DNA from: Clusia tigrina
Lineage: Eukaryota > Arthropoda > Insecta > Diptera > Clusiidae
DNA: 64,000 nt
Reading direction: 5' to 3'
Assembly (NCBI GenBank): GCA_920105625.2
Contig: OV050030.1
Coordinates: 238,483,889 to 238,547,888 of the forward strand
A program made the position numbers and the translations under genes. Of this stretch, positions 27,410 to 39,754 are shown one piece after another (within the stretch, counting starts at the first letter, position 1; each line of letters starts with the position of its first letter). A model generated the notes under the pieces. It was given only the letters and a program-made list of their open reading frames with translations, was not told where the DNA came from and made no database searches.

Positions 27410-29959
27410 CCTTGATAGTTGTAGGACGTACCGTATAGAAGTTAGGGCCATTTGAAGTTTTATCAGTGTTTATTTTGGGACTCAAGGGTATCATAGCTTT
27501 GAGCAATAGCTTAAATTGACAAGAGGCTCGAGTACTTTATTGTTACAAAAAATCAAGGTTTTATGACGCTCCAGTAAAAAGTTACAAGCATTTGTATGTT
27601 GCAAACTTTGATAGGTTTAGGACGTACCGTATAGAAGTTAGGGCCATTTGAAGTTTTATCAGTGTTTGACTTGGGACTTAAGGGTAGCATAGCTTTGAGC
27701 GATAGCTTAAATTGACAAGAGGCTCGAGTACTTTATTGTTACCAATTTTCAAGGTTTTATGACGCTCCAGTAAAAAGTTACAAGCATTTGCATGTTGCAA
27801 ACTTTAATAGGTGTAGGACGTACCGTATAGAAGTTAGAGCCATTTGAAGTCTTTTTTAGTGTTTGATTTGGAACTCAACGGTAGCATAGCTTTGAGCGAT
27901 AGCTTAAATTGACAAGAGGCTCGAGTACTTTATTGTTACAAAATTTCAAGGTTTTATTACGCTCCAGTAAAAATTTACAAGCATTTGTATGTTGCAAACT
28001 TTGATAGGTGTAGTACGTACCGTATAGAAGTTAGAGCCATTTGAAAATTTTATCAGTGTTTGATTTGGGACTCAAGGGCAGCATAGCTATGAGCGAAAGC
28101 TGCAATTGACAAGAGTCTCGAGTACTTTATTGTTACAAAATTTCAAGGTTTTATGACGCTCCAGTAAAAAGTTACAAGCATTTGTATGTTGCAAACTTTG
28201 ATAGGTGTAGGACGTACCGTATAGAAGTTAGGGCCATTTGAAGTTTTATCAGTGTCTGATTTGGGACTCAAGGGTAGCATAGCTTTGAGCGATAGCTTAA
28301 ATTGACAAGAGGCTCGAGTACTTTATTGTTACAAAATTTCAAGGTTTTATGACGCTCCAGTTAAAAGTTACAAGCATTTGTATGTTGCAAACTTTGCTAG
28401 GTGTAGGACGTACCGTATAGAAGTTAGGGCCATTTGAAGTTTTATCAGTGTTTATTTTGGGACTCAAGGGTAGCATAGCTTTGAGCAATAGCTTAAATTG
28501 ACAAGAGGCTCGAATACTTTATTGTTACAAAAAATCAAGGTTTTATGACGCTCCAGTAAAAAGTTACAAGCATTTGTATGTTGCAAACTTTGATAGGTGT
28601 AGGACGTACCGTATAGAAGTTAGGGCCATTTGAAGTTTTATCAGTGTTTATTTTGGGACTCAAGGGTAGCATAGCTTTGAGCAATAGCTTAAATTGACAA
28701 GAGGCTCGAATACTTTATTGTTAGAAAAAATCAAGGTTTTATGACGCTCCAGTAAAAAGTTACAAGCATTTGTATGTTGCAAACCTTGATAGTTGTAGGA
28801 CGTACCGTATAGAAGTTAGGGCCATTTGAAGTTTTATCAGTGTTTATTTTGGGACTCAAGGGTATCATAGCTTTGAGCAATAGCTTAAATTGACAAGAGG
28901 CTCGAGTACTTTATTGTTACAAAAAATTAAGGTTTTATGACGCTCCAGTAAAAAGTTACAAGCATTTGTATGTTGCAAACTTTGATAGGTGTAGGACGTA
29001 CCGTATAGAAGTTAGGGCCATTTGAAGTTTTATCAGTGTTTGATTTGGAACTCAAGGGTAGCATACCTTTGAGCGATAGCTTAAATTGACAAGAGGCTCG
29101 AGTACTTTATTGTTACAAAATTTCAAGGTTTTATAACGCTCCAGTAAAAAGTTACAAGCATTTGTATGTTGCAAACTTTGATAGGTGTAGGACGTAGCGT
29201 ATATTAGTTAGGGCCATTTGTAGTTTTATCAGTGTTGGATTTGGGACTCAAGGGTAGCATAGCTTTGAGCGATAGCTTAAATTGACAAAAGGCTCGAGTA
29301 CTTTATTGTTACAAAATTTGAAGGTTTTATGACGCTCCAGTAAAAAGTTACAAGCATTTGTATGTTGCAAACTTTGATAGGTGTAGGACGTACCGTATAG
29401 AAGTTAGGGCCATTTGAAGTTTTATCAGTGTCTATTTTGGGACTCAAGGGTAGCATAGCTTTGAGCAATAGCTTAAATTGACAAGAGGCTCGAGTACTTT
29501 ATTGTTACAAAAAATCAAGGTTTTATGACGCTCCAGTAAAAAGTTACAAGCATTTGTATGTTGCAAACTTTGCTAGGTGTAGGACGTACCGTATAGAAGT
29601 TAAGGCCATTTGAAATTTTATCAGTGTTTATTTTGGAACTCAAGGCTAGCATAGCTTTGAGCAATAGCTTAAATTGACAAGAGGCTCGAATACTTTATTT
29701 TTACAAAAAATCAAGGTTTTATGACGCTCCAGTAAAAAGTTACAAGCATTTGTATGTTGCAAACCTTGATAGTTGTAGGACGTACCGTATAGAAGTTAGG
29801 GCCATTTGAAGTTTTATCAGTGTTTATTTTGGGACTCAAGGGTATCATAGCTTTGAGCAATAGCTTAAATTGACAAGAGGCTCGAGTACTTTATTGTTAC
29901 AAAAAATCAAGGTTTTATGACGCTCCAGTAAAAAGTTACAAGCATTTGTATGTTGCAAA
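27410..29959. repeat. Segmental duplication, copy 1 (13 monomers)
   Basis: It is matched by 30744-33292 at an offset of 3,333-3,334 bp. The order is gatagttg, ggtttagg/accaa, aacgg with 'cttttttag', 197-bp class (27999), gtctg, gctagg, caatag/cgaatac, gatagttg, catacc, gtagcgtatattag, caaaagg/ttgaagg into gtctatttt, and ctcaaggctagc. The monomer at 27802 has one extra T, making it 197 bp. The first seven monomers are the 7-mer module also found at 30744, 37205, 58188 and 59561. Confidence 0.75.
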
Positions 29960-30743
29960 CTTTGATAGGTTTAGGACGTACCGTATAGAAGTTAGGGCCG
30001 TTTGAAGTTTTGTCAGTGTTTGACTTGGGACTTAAGGGTAGCATAGCTTTGAGCGATAGCTTAAATTGACAAGAGGCTCGAGTACTTTATTGTTACCAAA
30101 TTTCAAGGTTTTATGACGCTCCAGTAAAAAGTTACAAGCATTTGCATGTTGCAAACTTTGATAGGTGTAGGACGTACCGTATAGAAGTTAGAGCCATTTG
30201 AAGTCTTTTCAGTGTTTGATTTGGAACTCAACGGTAGCATAGCTTTGAGCGATAGCTTAAATTGACAAGAGGCTCGAGTACTTTATTGTTACAAAATTTC
30301 AAGGTTTTATTACGCTCCAGTAAAAATTTACAAGCATTTGTATGTTGCAAACTTTGATAGGTGTAGGACGTACCGTATAGAAGTTAGGGCCGTTTGAAGT
30401 TTTGTCAGTGTTTGACTTGGGACTTAAGGGTAGCATAGCTTTGAGCGATAGCTTAAATTGACAAGAGGCTCGAGTACTTTATTGTTACCAAATTTCAAGG
30501 TTTTATGACGCTCCAGTAAAAAGTTACAAGCATTTGCATGTTGCAAACTTTGATAGGTGTAGGACGTACCGTATAGAAGTTAGAGCCATTTGAAGTCTTT
30601 TCAGTGTTTGATTTGGAACTCAACGGTAGCATAGCTTTGAGCAATAGCTTAAATTGACAAGAGGCTCGAATACTTTATTTTTACAAAAAATCAAGGTTTT
30701 ATGACGCTCCAGTAAAAAGTTACAAGCATTTGTATGTTGCAAA
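29960..30743. repeat. Four monomers with 'gccgtttg/ttgtcag' markers
   Basis: 'gggccgtttgaagttttgtcag' alleles occur at monomers 29960 and 30352, each followed by a 'gaagtcttttcag' monomer. The same allele returns at 30940, 980 bp after 29960, and again at 34077 and 34862. The block sits between the two copies of the 13-monomer duplication. Confidence 0.7.
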
Positions 30744-33292
30744 TCTTGATAGTTGTAGGACGTACCGTATAGAAGTTAGGGCCATTTGAAGTTTTATCAG
30801 TGTTTATTTTGGGACTCAAGGTTATCATAGCTTTGAGCAATAGCTTAAATTGACAAGAGGCTCGAGTACTTTATTGTTACAAAAAATCAAGGTTTTATGA
30901 CGCTCCAGTAAAAAGTTACAAGCATTTGTATGTTGCAAACTTTGATAGGTTTAGGACGTACCGTATAGAAGTTAGGGCCGTTTGAAGTTTTGTCAGTGTT
31001 TGACTTGGGACTTAAGGGTAGCATAGCTTTGAGCGATAGCTTAAATTGACAAGAGGCTCGAGTACTTTATTGTTACCAAATTTCAAGGTTTTATGACGCT
31101 CCAGTAAAAAGTTACAAGCATTTGCATGTTGCAAACTTTGATAGGTGTAGGACGTACCGTATAGAAGTTAGAGCCATTTGAAGTCTTTTCAGTGTTTGAT
31201 TTGGAACTCAACGGTAGCATAGCTTTGAGCGATAGCTTAAATTGACAAGAGGCTCGAGTACTTTATTGTTACAAAATTTCAAGGTTTTATTACGCTCCAG
31301 TAAAAATTTACAAGCATTTGTATGTTGCAAACTTTGATAGGTGTAGGACGTACCGTATAGAAGTTAGAGCCATTTGAAAATTTTATCAGTGTTTGATTTG
31401 GGACTCAAGGGCAGCATAGCTATGAGCGAAAGCTGAAATTGACAAGAGTCTCGAGTACTTTATTGTTACAAAATTTCAAGGTTTTATGACGCTCCAGTAA
31501 AAAGTTACAAGCATTTGCATGTTGCAAACTTTGATAGGTGTAGGACGTACCGTATAGAAGTTAGGGCCATTTGAAGTTTTATCAGTGTCTGATTTGGGAC
31601 TCAAGGGTAGCATAGCTTTGAGCGATAGCTTAAATTGACAAGAGGCTCGAGTACTTTATTGTTACAAAATTTCAAGGTTTTATGACGCTCCAGTTAAAAG
31701 TTACAAGCATTTGTATGTTGCAAACTTTGCTAGGTGTAGGACGTACCGTATAGAAGTTAGGGCCATTTGAAGTTTTATCAGTGTTTATTTTGGGACTCAA
31801 GGGTAGCATAGCTTTGAGCAATAGCTTAAATTGACAAGAGGCTCGAATACTTTATTGTTACAAAAAATCAAGGTTTTATGACGCTCCAGTAAAAAGTTAC
31901 AAGCATTTGTATGTTGCAAACTTTGCTAGGTGTAGGACGTACCGTATAGAAGTTAGGGCCATTTGAAGTTTTATCAGTGTTTATTTTGGGACTCAAGGGT
32001 AGCATAGCTTTGAGCAATAGCTTAAATTGACAAGAGGCTCGAATACTTTATTGTTAGAAAAAATCAAGGTTTTATGACGCTCCAGTAAAAAGTTACAAGC
32101 ATTTGTATGTTGCAAACCTTGATAGTTGTAGGACGTACCGTATAGAAGTTAGGGCCATTTAAAGTTTTATCAGTGTTTATTTTGGGACTCAAGGGTATCA
32201 TAGCTTTGAGCAATAGCTTAAATTGACAAGAGGCTCGAGTACTTTATTGTTACAAAAAATTAAGGTTTTATGACGCTCCAGTAAAAAGTTACAAGCATTT
32301 GTATGTTGCAAACTTTGATAGGTGTAGGACGTACCGTATAGAAGTTAGGGCCATTTGAAGTTTTATCAGTGTTTGATTTGGAACTCAAGGGTAGCATACC
32401 TTTGAGCGATAGCTTAAATTGACAAGAGGCTCGAGTGCTTTATTGTTACAAAATTTCAAGGTTTTATAACGCTCCAGTAAAAAGTTACAAGCATTTGTAT
32501 GTTGCAAACTTTGATAGGTGTAGGACGTAGCGTATATTAGTTAGGGCCATTTGTAGTTTTATCAGTGTTGGATTTGGGACTCAAGGGTAGCATAGCTTTG
32601 AGCGATAGCTTAAATTGACAAAAGGCTCGAGTACTTTATTGTTACAAAATTTGAAGGTTTTATGACGCTCCAGTAAAAAGTTACAAGCATTTGTATGTTG
32701 CAAACTTTGATAGGTGTAGGACGTACCGTATAGAAGTTAGGGCCATTTGAAGTTTTATCAGTGTCTATTTTGGGACTCAAGGGTAGCATAGCTTTGAGCA
32801 ATAGCTTAAATTGACAAGAGGCTCGAGTACTTTATTGTTACAAAAAATCAAGGTTTTATGACGCTCCAGTAAAAAGTTACAAGCATTTGTATGTTGCAAA
32901 CTTTGCTAGGTGTAGGACGTACCGTATAGAAGTTAGGGCCATTTGAAGTTTTATCAGTGTTTATTTCGGAACTCAAGGCTAGCATAGCTTTGAGCAATAG
33001 CTTAAATTGACAAGAGGCTCGAATACTTTATTTTTACAAAAAATCAAGGTTTTATGACGCTCCAGTAAAAAGTTACAAGCATTTGTATGTTGCAAACCTT
33101 GATAGTTGTAGGACGTACCGTATAGAAGTTAGGGCCATTTGAAGTTTTATCAGTGTTTATTTTGGGACTCAAGGGTATCATAGCTTTGAGCAATAGCTTA
33201 AATTGACAAGAGGCTCGAGTACTTTATTGTTACAAAAAATTAAGGTTTTATGACGCTCCAGTAAAAAGTTACAAGCATTTGTATGTTGCAAA
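30744..33292. repeat. Segmental duplication, copy 2 (13 monomers)
   Basis: It repeats the order of 27410-29959, including a 197-bp monomer at 31332, 'ttagaaaaaatc' and the 'gtagcgtatattag' monomer at 32509. Similarity fades near 33240. Its last part is also the first copy of the local 5-mer at 32117. Confidence 0.75.
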
Positions 33293-34076
33293 CTTTGATA
33301 GGTGTAGGACGTACCGTATAGAAGTTAGGGCCATTTGAAGTTTTATCAGTGTTTGATTTGGAACCCAAGGGTAGCATACCTTTGAGCGATAGCTTAAATT
33401 GACAAGAGGCTCGAGTACTTTATTGTTACAAAATTTCAAGGTTTTATAACGCTCCAGTAAAAAGTTACAAGCATTTGTATGTTGCAAACTTTGATAGGTG
33501 TAGGACGTAGCGTATATTAGTTAGGGCCATTTGTAGTTTTATCAGTGTTGGATTTGGGACTCAAGGGTAGCATAGCTTTGAGCGATAGCTTAAATTGACA
33601 AAAGGCTCGAGTACTTTATTGTTACAAAATTTGAAGGTTTTATGACGCTCCAGTAAAAAGTTACAAGCATTTGTATGTTGCAAACTTTGATAGGTGTAGG
33701 ACGTACCGTATAGAAGTTAGGGCCATTTGAAGTTTTATCAGTGTCTATTTTGGGACTCAAGGGTAGCATAGCTTTGAGCAATAGCTTAAATTGACAAGAG
33801 GCTCGAGTACTTTATTGTTACAAAAAATCAAGGTTTTATGACGCTCCAGTAAAAAGTTACAAGCATTTGTATGTTGCAAACTTTGCTAGGTGTAGGACGT
33901 ACCGTATAGAAGTTAGGGCCATTTGAAGTTTTATCAGTGTTTATTTTGGAACTCAAGGCTAGCATAGCTTTGAGCAATAGCTTAAATTGACAAGAGGCTC
34001 GAATACTTTATTTTTACAAAAAATCAAGGTTTTATGACGCTCCAGTAAAAAGTTACAAGCATTTGTATGTTGCAAA
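32117..34076. repeat. 5-monomer HOR (980 bp), two copies
   Basis: 32117-33096 and 33097-34076 share order and rare markers: 'gatagttg', 'catacc' with 'ttataacgctcc', 'gtagcgtatattag', 'caaaagg/ttgaagg', and 'ctcaaggctagc' with 'tttttac'. A third, separate copy lies at 28784-29763. Differences include 'ttcgg' against 'ttttgg' and 'aaccc' against 'aactc'. Confidence 0.85.
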
Positions 34077-35450
34077 CTTTGATAGGTTTAGGACGTATCG
34101 TATAGAAGTTAGGGCCGTTTGAAGTTTTGTCAGTGTTTGACTTGGGACTTAAGGGTAGCATAGCTTTGAGCGATAGCTTAAATTGACAAGAGGCTCGAGT
34201 ACTTTATTGTTACCAAATTTCAAGGTTTTATGACGCTCCAGTAAAAAGTTACAAGCATTTGCATGTTGCAAACTTTGATAGGTGTAGGACGTACCGTATA
34301 GAAGTTAGAGCCATTTGAAGTCTTTTCAGTGTTTGATTTGGAACTCAACGGTAGCATAGCTTTGAGCGATAGTTTAAATTGACAAGAGGCTCGAGTACTT
34401 TATTGTTACAAAATTTCAAGGTTTTATTACGCTCCAGTAAAAATTTACAAGCATTTGTATGTTGCAAACTTTGATAGGTGTAGGACGTACCGTATAGAAG
34501 TTAGAGCCATTTGAAAATTTTATCAGTGTTTGATTTGGGACTCAAGGGCAGCATAGCTATGAGCGAAAGCTGAAATTGACAAGAGTCTCGAGTACTTTAT
34601 TTTTACAAAATTTCAAGGTTTTATGACGCTCCAGTAAAAAGTTACAAGCATTTGCATGTTGCAAACTTTGATAGGTGTAGGACGTACCGTATAGAAGTTA
34701 GGGCCATTTGAAGTTTTATCAGTGTTTATTTTGGGACTCAAGGGTATCATAGCTTTGAGCAATAGCTTAAATTGACAAGAGGCTCGAGTACTTTATTGTT
34801 ACAAAAAATCAAGGTTTTATGACGCTCCAGTAAAAAGTTACAAGCATTTGTATGTTGCAAACTTTGATAGGTTTAGGACGTATCGTATAGAAGTTAGGGC
34901 CGTTTGAAGTTTTGTCAGTGTTTGACTTGGGACTTAAGGGTAGCATAGCTTTGAGCGATAGCTTAAATTGACAAGAGGCTCGAGTACTTTATTGTTACCA
35001 AATTTCAAGGTTTTATGACGCTCCAGTAAAAAGTTACAAGCATTTGCATGTTGCAAACTTTGATAGGTGTAGGACGTACCGTATAGAAGTTAGAGCCATT
35101 TGAAGTCTTTTCAGTGTTTGATTTGGAACTCAACGGTAGCATAGCTTTGAGCGATAGTTTAAATTGACAAGAGGCTCGAGTACTTTATTGTTACAAAATT
35201 TCAAGGTTTTATTACGCTCCAGTAAAAATTTACAAGCATTTGTATGTTGCAAACTTTGATAGGTGTAGGACGTACCGTATAGAAGTTAGAGCCATTTGAA
35301 AATTTTATCAGTGTTTGATTTGGGACTCAAGGGCAGCATAGCTATGAGCGAAAGCTGAAATTGACAAGAGTCTCGAGTACTTTATTTTTACAAAATTTCA
35401 AGGTTTTATGACGCTCCAGTAAAAAGTTACAAGCATTTGCATGTTGCAAA
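34077..35450. repeat. 4-monomer HOR (785 bp), about 1.75 copies
   Basis: 34077-34861 holds 'gtatcgtatag/gccgtttg', 'gaagtcttttcag', 197-bp class and 'tatcatagc' monomers. 34862-35450 repeats the first three. The unit is 785 rather than 784 bp because it contains one 197-bp monomer. The fourth monomer is replaced by a 'gtctg' type at 35451. Confidence 0.8.
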
Positions 35451-37204
35451 CTTTGATAGGTGTAGGACGTACCGTATAGAAGTTAGGGCCATTTGAAGTT
35501 TTATCAGTGTCTGATTTGGGACTCAAGGGTAGCATAGCTTTGAGCGATAGCTTAAATTGACAAGAGGCTCGAGTACTTTATTGTCACAAAATTTCAAGGT
35601 TTTATGACGCTCCAGTTAAAAGTTACAAGCATTTGTATGTTGCAAACTTTGCTAGGTGTAGGACGTACCGTATAGAAGTTAGGGCCATTTGAAGTTTTAT
35701 CAGTGTTTATTTTGGGACTCAAGGGTAGCATAGCTTTGAGCAATAGCTTAAATTGACAAGAGGCTCGAATACTTTATTGTTACAAAAAATCAAGGTTTTA
35801 TGACGTTCCAGTAAAAAGTTACAAGCATTTGTATGTTGCAAACTTTGCTAGGTGCAGGACGTACCGTATAGAAGTTAGGGCCATTTGAAGTTTTATCAGT
35901 GTTTATTTGGGTAGCATAGCTTTGAGCAATAGCTTAAATTGACAAGAGGCTCGAATACTTTATTGTTAGAAAAAATCAAGGTTTTATGACGCTCCAGTAA
36001 AAAGTTACAAGCATTTGTATGTTGAAAACCTTGATAGTTGTAGGACGTACCGTATAGAAGTTAGGGCCATTTGAAGTTTTATCAGTGTTTATTTTGGGAC
36101 TCAAGGGTATCATAGCTTTGAGCAATAGCTTAAATTTACAAGAGGCTCGAGTACTTTATTGTTACAAAAAATTAAGGTTTTATGACGCTCCAGTAAAAAG
36201 TTACAAGCATTTGTATGTTGCAAACTTTGATAGGTGTAGGACGTACCGTATAGAAGTTAGGGCCATTTGAAGTTTTATCAGTGTTTGATTTGGAACTCAA
36301 GGGTAGCATACCTTTGAGCGATAGCTTAAATTGACAAGAGGCTCGAGTACTTTATTGTTACAAAGTTTCAAGGTTTTATGACGCTCCAGTAAAAAGTTAC
36401 AAGCATTTGTATGTTGCAAACTTTGATAGGTGTAGGACGTACCGTATATTAGTTAGGGCCATTTGTAGTTTTATCAGTGTTGGATTTGGGACTCAAGGGT
36501 AGCATAGCTTTGAGCGATAGCTTAAATTGACAAAAGGCTCGAGTACTTTATTGTTACAAAATTTGAAGGTTTTATGACGCTCCAGTAAAAAGTTACAAGC
36601 ATTTGTATGTTGCAAACTTTGATAGGTGTAGGACGTACCGTATAGAAGTTAGGGCCATTTGAAGTTTTATCAGTGTCTATTTTGGGACTCAAGGGTAGCA
36701 TAGCTTTGAGCAATAGCTTAAATTGACAAGAGGCTCGAGTACTTTATTGTTACAAAAAATCAAGGTTTTATGACGCTCCAGTAAAAAGTTACAAGCATTT
36801 GTATGTTGCAAACTTTGATAGGTGTAGGACGTACCGTATAGAAGTTAGGGCCATTTGAAGTTTTATCAGTGTTTATTTTGGGACTCAAGGGTAGCATAGC
36901 TTTGAGCAATAGCTTAAATTGACAAGAGGCTCGAGTACTTTATTGTTAAAAAAAATCAAGGTTTTATGACACTCCAGTAAAAAGTTACAAGCATTTGTAT
37001 GTTGCAAACTTTGATAGGTGTAGGACGTACCGTATAGAAGTTAGGGCCATTTGAAGTTTTATCAGTGTTTATTTTGGGACTCAAGGGTATCATAGCTTTG
37101 AGCAATAGCTTAAATTGACAAGAGGCTCGAATACTTTATTGTTACAAAAAATCAAGGTTTTATGACGCTCCAGTAAAAAGTTACAAGCATTTGTATGTTG
37201 CAAA
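35451..37204. repeat. Mixed monomers with one 186-bp deletion monomer
   Basis: The order is gtctg, gctagg, gctagg (deleted, 35843), 'gttgaaaacc/gatagttg', catacc, tatattag/gttgg (36421, the last before 60935), gtctatttt, tttattttggg and 'tatcatagc'. One monomer has 'aaatttacaag' in place of 'aaattgacaag', which only removes a chance stop codon. Confidence 0.7.
35843..36028. repeat. 186-bp monomer with a 10-bp deletion
   Basis: Near 35909 'ttatttgggtagc' replaces the usual longer stretch. Nine of the lost bases lie between two GGG direct repeats (ggg-actcaa-ggg), and one T is lost from the preceding run. This pattern fits replication slippage. I saw it in no other monomer. Confidence 0.85.
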
Positions 37205-38577
37205 CCTTGATAGTTGTAGGACGTACCGTATAGAAGTTAGGGCCATTTGAAGTTTTATCAGTGTTTATTTTGGGACTCAAGGGTATCATAGCTTTGAGCA
37301 ATAGCTTAAATTGACAAGAGGCTCGAGTACTTTATTGTTACAAAAAATCAAGGTTTTATGACTCTCCAGTAAAAAGTTACAAGCATTTGTATGTTGCAAA
37401 CTTTGATAGGTTTAGGACGTACCGTATTGAAGTTAGGGCCATTTGAAGTTTTATCAGTATTTGACTTGGGACTTAAGGGTAGCATAGCTTTGAGCGATAG
37501 CTTAAATTGACAAGAGGCTCGAGTACTTTATTGTTACCAAATTTCAAGGTTTTATGACGCTCCAGTAAAAAGTTACAAGTATTTGCATGTTGCAAACTTT
37601 GATAGGTGTAGGACGTACCGTATAGAAGATAGAGAAATTTGAAGTCTTTTCAGTGTTTGATTTGGTACTCAACGGTAGCATAGCTTTGAGCAATAGCTTA
37701 AATTGGCAAGAGGCTCGAGTACTTTATTGTTACAAAATTTCAAGGTTTTATTACGCTCCAGTAAAAAGTTACAAGCATTTGTATGTTGCAAACTTTGATA
37801 GGTGTAGGACGTACCGTATAGAAGTTAGAGCCATTTGAAAATTTTATCAGTGTTTGATTTGGGACTCAAGGGCAGCATAGCTAGGAGCGAAAGCTGAAAT
37901 TGGCAAGAGGCTCGAGTACTTTATTGTTACAAAATTTCAAGGTTTTATGACGCTCCAGTAAAAAGTTACAAGCATTTGTATGTTGCAAACTTTGATAGGT
38001 GTAGGACATACCGTATAGAAGTTAGGGCCATTTGAAGTTTTATCAGTGTCTGATTTGGGACTCAAGGGTAGCATAGCTTTGAGCGATAGCTTAAATTGAC
38101 AAGAGGCTCGAGTACTTTATTGTTACAAAATTTCAAGGTTTTATGACGCTCCAGTAAAAAGTTACAAGCATTTGTATGTTGTAAACTTTGCTAGGTGTAG
38201 GACGTACCGTATAGAAGTTAGGGCCATTTGAAGTTTTATCAGTGTTTATTTTGGGACTCAAGGGTAGCATAGCTTTGAGCAATAGCTTAAATTGACAAGA
38301 GGCTCGAATACTTTATTGTTACAAAAAATCAAGGTTTTATGACGCTCCAGTAAAAAGTTACAAGCATTTGTATGTTGCAAACTTTGCTAGGTGTAGGACG
38401 TACCGTATAGAAGTTAGGGCCATTTGAAGTTTTATCAGTGTTTATTTTGGGACTCAAGGGTAGCATAGCTTTGAGCAACAGCTTAAATTGACAAGAGGCT
38501 CGAATACTTTATTGTTACAAAAAATCAAGGTTTTATGACGCTCCAGTAAAAAGTTACAAGCATTTGTATGTTGCAAA
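37205..38577. repeat. 7-monomer module (1,373 bp), isolated copy
   Basis: The order is gatagttg, ggtttagg, tcttttcag/aacgg, 197-bp class (37793), gtctg, gctagg, gctagg. The length is seven monomers plus one base from the 197-bp member. The same order occurs at 27410, 30744, 58188 and 59561. The monomer at 37597 has 'gaagatagagaaattt' and 'attggcaag', private changes. Confidence 0.8.
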
Positions 38578-39754
38578 CCTTGATAGTTGTAGGACGTACC
38601 GTATAGAAGTTAGGGCCATTTGAAGTTTTATCAGTGTTTATTTTGGGACTCAAGGGTATCATAGCTTTGAGCAATAGCTTAAATTGACAAGAGGCTCGAG
38701 TACTTTATTGTTACAAAAAATCAAGGTTTTATGACGCTCCAGTAAAAAGTTACAAGCATTTGTATGTTGCAAACTTTGATAGGTGTAGGACGTACCGTAT
38801 AGAAGTTAGGGCCATTTGAAGTTTTATCAGTGTCTGATTTGGGACTCAAGGGTAGCATAGCTTTGAGCGATAGCTTAAATTGACAAAAGGCTCGAGTACT
38901 TTATTGTTACAAAATTTGAAGGTTTTATGACGCTCCAGTAAAAAGTTACAAGCATTTGTATGTTGCAAACTTTGATAGGTGTAGGACGTACCGTATAGAA
39001 GTTAGGGCCATTTGAAGTTTTATCAGTGTCTATTTTGGGACTCAAGGGTAGCATAGCTTTGAGCAATAGCTTAAATTGACAAGAGGCTCGAGTACTTTAT
39101 TGTTACAAAAAATCAAGGTTTTATGACGCTCCAGTAAAAAGTTACAAGCATTTGTATGTTGCAAACTTTGATAGGTTTAGGACGTACCGTATAGAAGTTA
39201 GGGCCATTTGAAGTTTTATCAGTGTTTGACTTGGGACTTAAGGGTAGCATAGCTTTGAGCGATAGCTTAAATTGACAAGAGGCTCGAGTACTTTATTGTT
39301 ACCAAATTTCAAGGTTTTATGACGCTCCAGTAAAAATTTACAAGCATTTGCATGTTGCAAACTTTGATAGGTGTAGGACGTACCGTATAGAAGTTAGAGC
39401 CATTTGAAGTCTTTTCAGTGTTTGATTTGGAACTCAACGGTAGCATAGCTTTGAGCGATACCTTAAATTGACAAGAGGCTCGAGTACTTTATTGTTACAA
39501 AATTTCAAGGTTTTATTACGCTCCAGTAAAAAGTTACAAGCATTTGTGTGTTGCAAACTTTGATAGGTGTAGGACGTACCGTATAGAAGTTAGAGCCATT
39601 TGAAAATTTTATCAGTGTTTGATTTGGGACTCAAGGGCAGCATAGCTATGAGCGAAAGCTGAAATTGACAAGAGGCTCGAGTACTTTATTGTTACAAAAT
39701 TTCAAGGTTTTATGACGCTCCAGTAAAAAGTTACAAGCATTTGTATGTTGCAAA
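38578..39754. repeat. Transition to the homogenised core
   Basis: It begins with the last 'aaccttgatagttg' monomer (38578) before 58188. Then come a 'gtctg/caaaagg/ttgaagg' monomer, gtctatttt, ggtttagg, tcttttcag with 'gatacc', and a 197-bp monomer at 39558. The 'gatacc' allele starts here and marks the core. Confidence 0.7.
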
